Shown one piece after another: positions 15,271-16,704 of a DNA stretch of 16,704 bases (positions are counted from its first letter, which is position 1; each line of letters begins with the position of its first letter). The notes under the pieces are model-generated. The model saw nothing but the letters and a program-made list of their open reading frames with translations. It was not told the DNA's origin and made no database searches. The position numbers were made by a program, and so were the translations under genes. Origin of the DNA: Tubulinosema ratisbonensis (taxonomy: Eukaryota; Microsporidia; Tubulinosematidae); assembly GCA_004000155.1 (NCBI GenBank), contig RCSS01000686.1, forward strand, positions 3,986 through 20,689, written 5' to 3'.

Positions 15271-16704
15271 TTAATAAAAAATAAAATTTCTTAGTTCTGT
15301 GTTTATAACCTCAAGATTATCGTTAAACAGATCATGAATTTCATCATCATTGTATTTTTTGCTTGAATCAAACATTGGACAATTTTGAAGATGAAAAGAT
15401 TTTCTATTTGGATTGTCAGGAAAATTTACTTGTAATTCTAAATTTATAATCTCCTTTCCTATGAGTGAAATTAACTCACAATCGATTGTTTCTTCTTCTT
15501 TATTTTCATCTTGTCCTTTGTACCCGATTATGTTTCTGCTTATTTTCTTTATTAAACATTTGTTTGTGTCCATAAATTCATTTATAATGAAATGTTTTAA
15601 TAAATCAGGATTTTTTAATCGTAAAAAACTTAAAAATGTTTTAAAAAGCATCACCTTAACCCCTTCTTCATCTTTTAAAAAGCTATATGAATAAAAAGAT
15701 ATGAATGCTTTTATCTCGAATATTAATTGTCTTATAATTTTTGAATCTAAAGGGTTAAATTCTGGTTGGTTTTCATGATCACTATGTTTCATTTTCAAGA
15801 AATCTCTTAATCCTTGTATTTTTAATGTTATAAAGGCAATAAATATATGACTTCTGAGGTGATATGTATCAAGTACGTCATCTCTTTTCATCATTTCTTC
15901 GATATAAAATTTGATTTCGGGAAACAAAGCTAATACAATCCTATTGAATGGAAGGTATAAAATATCAACCATTAAAAATAGTTCTTTCTCTTTAATATTT
16001 TGAGAACTTCCAAGGCACATGCTTTCTTTATACTTTGGAAAGTAGTTTTGAGCTGGATTAGAGATTATTGGGAAAATACCCTTACAATAATTAAAATAAA
16101 CGTTGTTAAATTCAGTATAAATCTCTGGTAATATCTTTTCAATTAGACATTTTCCTTTTTTATCTGAAAGATCTGCTGTTTCTTGTTTTTTATCAAAATA
16201 TGTCATAATCTCAAAATTCAAGAAATAGTCGTTAAAAAAATTCGTCATTTTTTCGACTATTTCCAAATTACGGGCAGTGTCTTCCGTTTCCAAAAATTTG
16301 TCTAAACGGAAATTAAGTTTCGTTATGTATTTGTACATCTCATCAAATCTTACATACAATAACCCTTCTATACAACAAATATTTCTTAGCAAATATGCAA
16401 AATCAACTCCATAAAAAAGTCTTTCTGTTAAAAAATCAATAACTTCTTCACCAAAACTGAACATTGTGTTTCTATTATTAACTAATATGAATTCTGTAAT
16501 ATTGTTTATATTATCTTTGTGAATAATATCCAAAGTTCTACTTGAAAACTTTATATGATCTTCTAAGCCGCGAAGTTTTTCACTTTCAAGTATACATTCT
16601 TCGGCAAAATAGTATTTTGATTTATAAAATTTGCATGATAATTCACAATGTTTTGCCAAATACGAATATAATGATTCATTGCTTGTACTTGAATCACTTG
16701 AAGG
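15271..16704 (-). CDS. unidentified helical protein, C-terminal 477 residues (gene runs off right edge)
   Basis: The frame is open from the right edge to the TAA at 15271-15273, giving at least 477 residues with no start codon of its own in view. A TTG at 16657-16659 is sometimes read as a start, but the open frame continues upstream through a Ser-rich stretch (PSSDSSTSNESLYSYL), so the gene is 5'-truncated by the window. The visible part is rich in Phe, Tyr, Leu, Ile, Lys and Glu and looks like a long series of amphipathic helices. Examples are EEVIDFLTERLFYGVDFAYL near residues 86-105 and MLFKTFLSFLRLKNPDLLKH further on. There is no signal peptide, no membrane segment and no zinc-finger cysteine spacing. 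An acidic insert (GQDENKEEET) lies near the C-terminus. A helical-repeat scaffold is possible, but I recognise no family. Confidence 0.76.
   Translation of the reverse strand, partial: PSSDSSTSNESLYSYLAKHCELSCKFYKSKYYFAEECILESEKLRGLEDHIKFSSRTLDIIHKDNINNITEFILVNNRNTMFSFGEEVIDFLTERLFYGVDFAYLLRNICCIEGLLYVRFDEMYKYITKLNFRLDKFLETEDTARNLEIVEKMTNFFNDYFLNFEIMTYFDKKQETADLSDKKGKCLIEKILPEIYTEFNNVYFNYCKGIFPIISNPAQNYFPKYKESMCLGSSQNIKEKELFLMVDILYLPFNRIVLALFPEIKFYIEEMMKRDDVLDTYHLRSHIFIAFITLKIQGLRDFLKMKHSDHENQPEFNPLDSKIIRQLIFEIKAFISFYSYSFLKDEEGVKVMLFKTFLSFLRLKNPDLLKHFIINEFMDTNKCLIKKISRNIIGYKGQDENKEEETIDCELISLIGKEIINLELQVNFPDNPNRKSFHLQNCPMFDSSKKYNDDEIHDLFNDNLEVINTELRNFIFY

Noticed and set aside
16657..16659. 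TTG taken as the start of the right-edge gene, and likewise TTG starts for the EAF3-like, HAP2 and membrane-protein genes
   Set aside because: TTG is not an expected start in this kind of eukaryote. Three of the genes have a nearby ATG, and the right-edge gene stays open to the window end.

Overview
The window looks like a contig from a very AT-rich, low-gene-density microsporidian (a fungal-lineage intracellular parasite). Three genes are recognisable as eukaryotic nuclear genes: BMS1, an MRG-domain protein of the EAF3 type, and HAP2/NF-YA. Others are short versions of eukaryotic proteins. There are no visible introns, several spacers are short, and most 3' ends carry an AATAAA that overlaps the stop codon. 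A decayed IS1595/ISXO2-type transposase, a family common in microsporidia, fits the same picture. I cannot name the species.

Layout. Positions 1-872 hold the start of an unidentified acidic gene (minus strand) that runs off the left edge and carries a 27-bp in-frame tandem repeat. Positions 873-1957 are AT-rich with only doubtful coding relics. Positions 1958-6619 form the dense part. BMS1 and a 79-residue unknown lie in tandem on the minus strand. Across a 172-bp divergent spacer an EAF3-like chromatin protein and an ankyrin + PH + FFAT-like protein lie in tandem on the plus strand. Positions 6620-8514 hold a GC-richer unidentified relic and the dead transposase. A very small HAP2 gene follows at 8515-8826. 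A 2.1-kb spacer (8827-10935) contains AT simple repeats and a cluster of perfect inverted repeats. Positions 10936-11829 encode a seven-helix membrane protein. A 3.4-kb stretch (11830-15270) has no supportable gene. Positions 15271-16704 carry the 3' part of another unidentified gene.

Functions cover ribosome assembly (BMS1), chromatin and transcription (EAF3-like, HAP2), and probably ER contact sites or lipid signalling (the ANK-PH-FFAT protein). They look like ordinary housekeeping genes, not a linked pathway. The strongest oddities are a BMS1 whose GTP-binding P-loop is missing, an OSBP-like front end without a sterol-binding domain, and an MRG protein whose chromo-barrel lacks the usual aromatic residues. 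I see no new multi-gene system. No tRNA, rRNA or CRISPR array was found. Several reading frames appear longer only if TTG is taken as a start; I used the first supportable ATG.
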